Below, in pieces: positions 6,692 to 6,853 of a stretch of 6,853 nt of DNA. Every line of letters begins with the position of its first letter. The stretch's first letter is position 1. Under the pieces are notes generated by a model. That model ran no database searches. It was not told the DNA's origin and saw nothing but the letters and a program-made list of their open reading frames with translations. Source of the DNA: an uncultured Candidatus Melainabacteria bacterium (GTDB taxonomy: Bacteria > Cyanobacteriota > Vampirovibrionia > Gastranaerophilales > Gastranaerophilaceae); contig CAKUQA010000070.1 of NCBI GenBank assembly GCA_934675225.1, forward strand, positions 1 through 6,853. The letters run 5' to 3'. Position numbers and translations under genes: made by a program.

Positions 6692-6853
6692 TTACTTTCT
6701 TGCCATAATTGCAGCTAAAGCTACAGCGATAGATTCTTCGTCACCAGAAATAACTTTTTTTACTGCTTTTTGAGCAACTTCAACTTTTTCTGGAAAAATT
6801 TTATTCAAATATAAAACGATTTTTGACATAATGTGCATTGACAGTATTAAAAG
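6692..6853 (-). CDS. oadG: Probable sodium-pump decarboxylase gamma subunit, C-terminal part only
   Basis: Only the last 53 residues and the TAA stop are inside the window; the start lies beyond the right edge. The visible part begins with a hydrophobic stretch (LLILSMHIMSKIVLYL), likely the end of the single membrane helix. PEKVEVAQKAVKK follows, then a tail GDEESIAVALAAIMARK. The Asp-Glu-Glu plus alternating Ala/Ile/Val tail is typical of OadG-type subunits, which anchor the alpha subunit to OadB and help assemble the complex. The stop is 19 bp before oadA, giving the order gamma-alpha-beta common in these operons. The call rests partly on this position, because the fragment is short. The operon promoter must lie outside the window. 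Confidence 0.75.
   Translation of the reverse strand, partial: LLILSMHIMSKIVLYLNKIFPEKVEVAQKAVKKVISGDEESIAVALAAIMARK

Overview
The window is AT-rich and compact. Six of its seven genes lie on the minus strand and one small gene lies on the plus strand. No tRNA, rRNA, CRISPR array, insertion sequence or phage gene is visible. The small plus-strand protein begins with NNISFGAKF. From memory, this type of N-terminus is common in hypothetical proteins of gut-associated non-photosynthetic Cyanobacteriota (Melainabacteria / Gastranaerophilales). Low GC, a sodium-pump decarboxylase and a bacterial-type GlgC fit a fermentative gut bacterium of that kind. The lineage is an inference (about 60 percent) and has not been checked by any search.

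Right part (about 3632-6853, minus strand): a sodium-translocating decarboxylase operon in the order gamma (oadG, 3' end only), alpha (oadA) and beta (oadB). Intergenic gaps are 19 and 24 bp. The alpha subunit moves the carboxyl group of oxaloacetate onto its own biotin. The beta subunit decarboxylates carboxybiotin in the membrane and exports Na+. The gamma subunit holds the complex together. The operon ends at a strong hairpin that also serves the convergent small plus-strand gene (3286-3630).

Middle part (about 1190-3285): an atypical PurN-like formyltransferase on the minus strand, divergent from the small ISFG-type gene across a 61 bp AT-rich promoter region. The formyltransferase has a Ser where the catalytic Asn should be and a Cys/Gly/His tail that could bind a metal. 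Next comes glgC, ADP-glucose pyrophosphorylase, the first committed step of glycogen synthesis. It has its own probable promoter and no other glycogen gene beside it here.

Left part (1-1077, minus strand): two unrecognised proteins with hydrophobic segments, encoded by genes that overlap by 4 bp (ATGA) and are probably translationally coupled. The second runs off the window. A long AT-rich inverted repeat (1094-1166) separates them from glgC and could be a terminator or a leader structure. The least explained parts of the window are this gene pair, the ISFG-type protein and the formyltransferase tail. The rest is standard metabolism.
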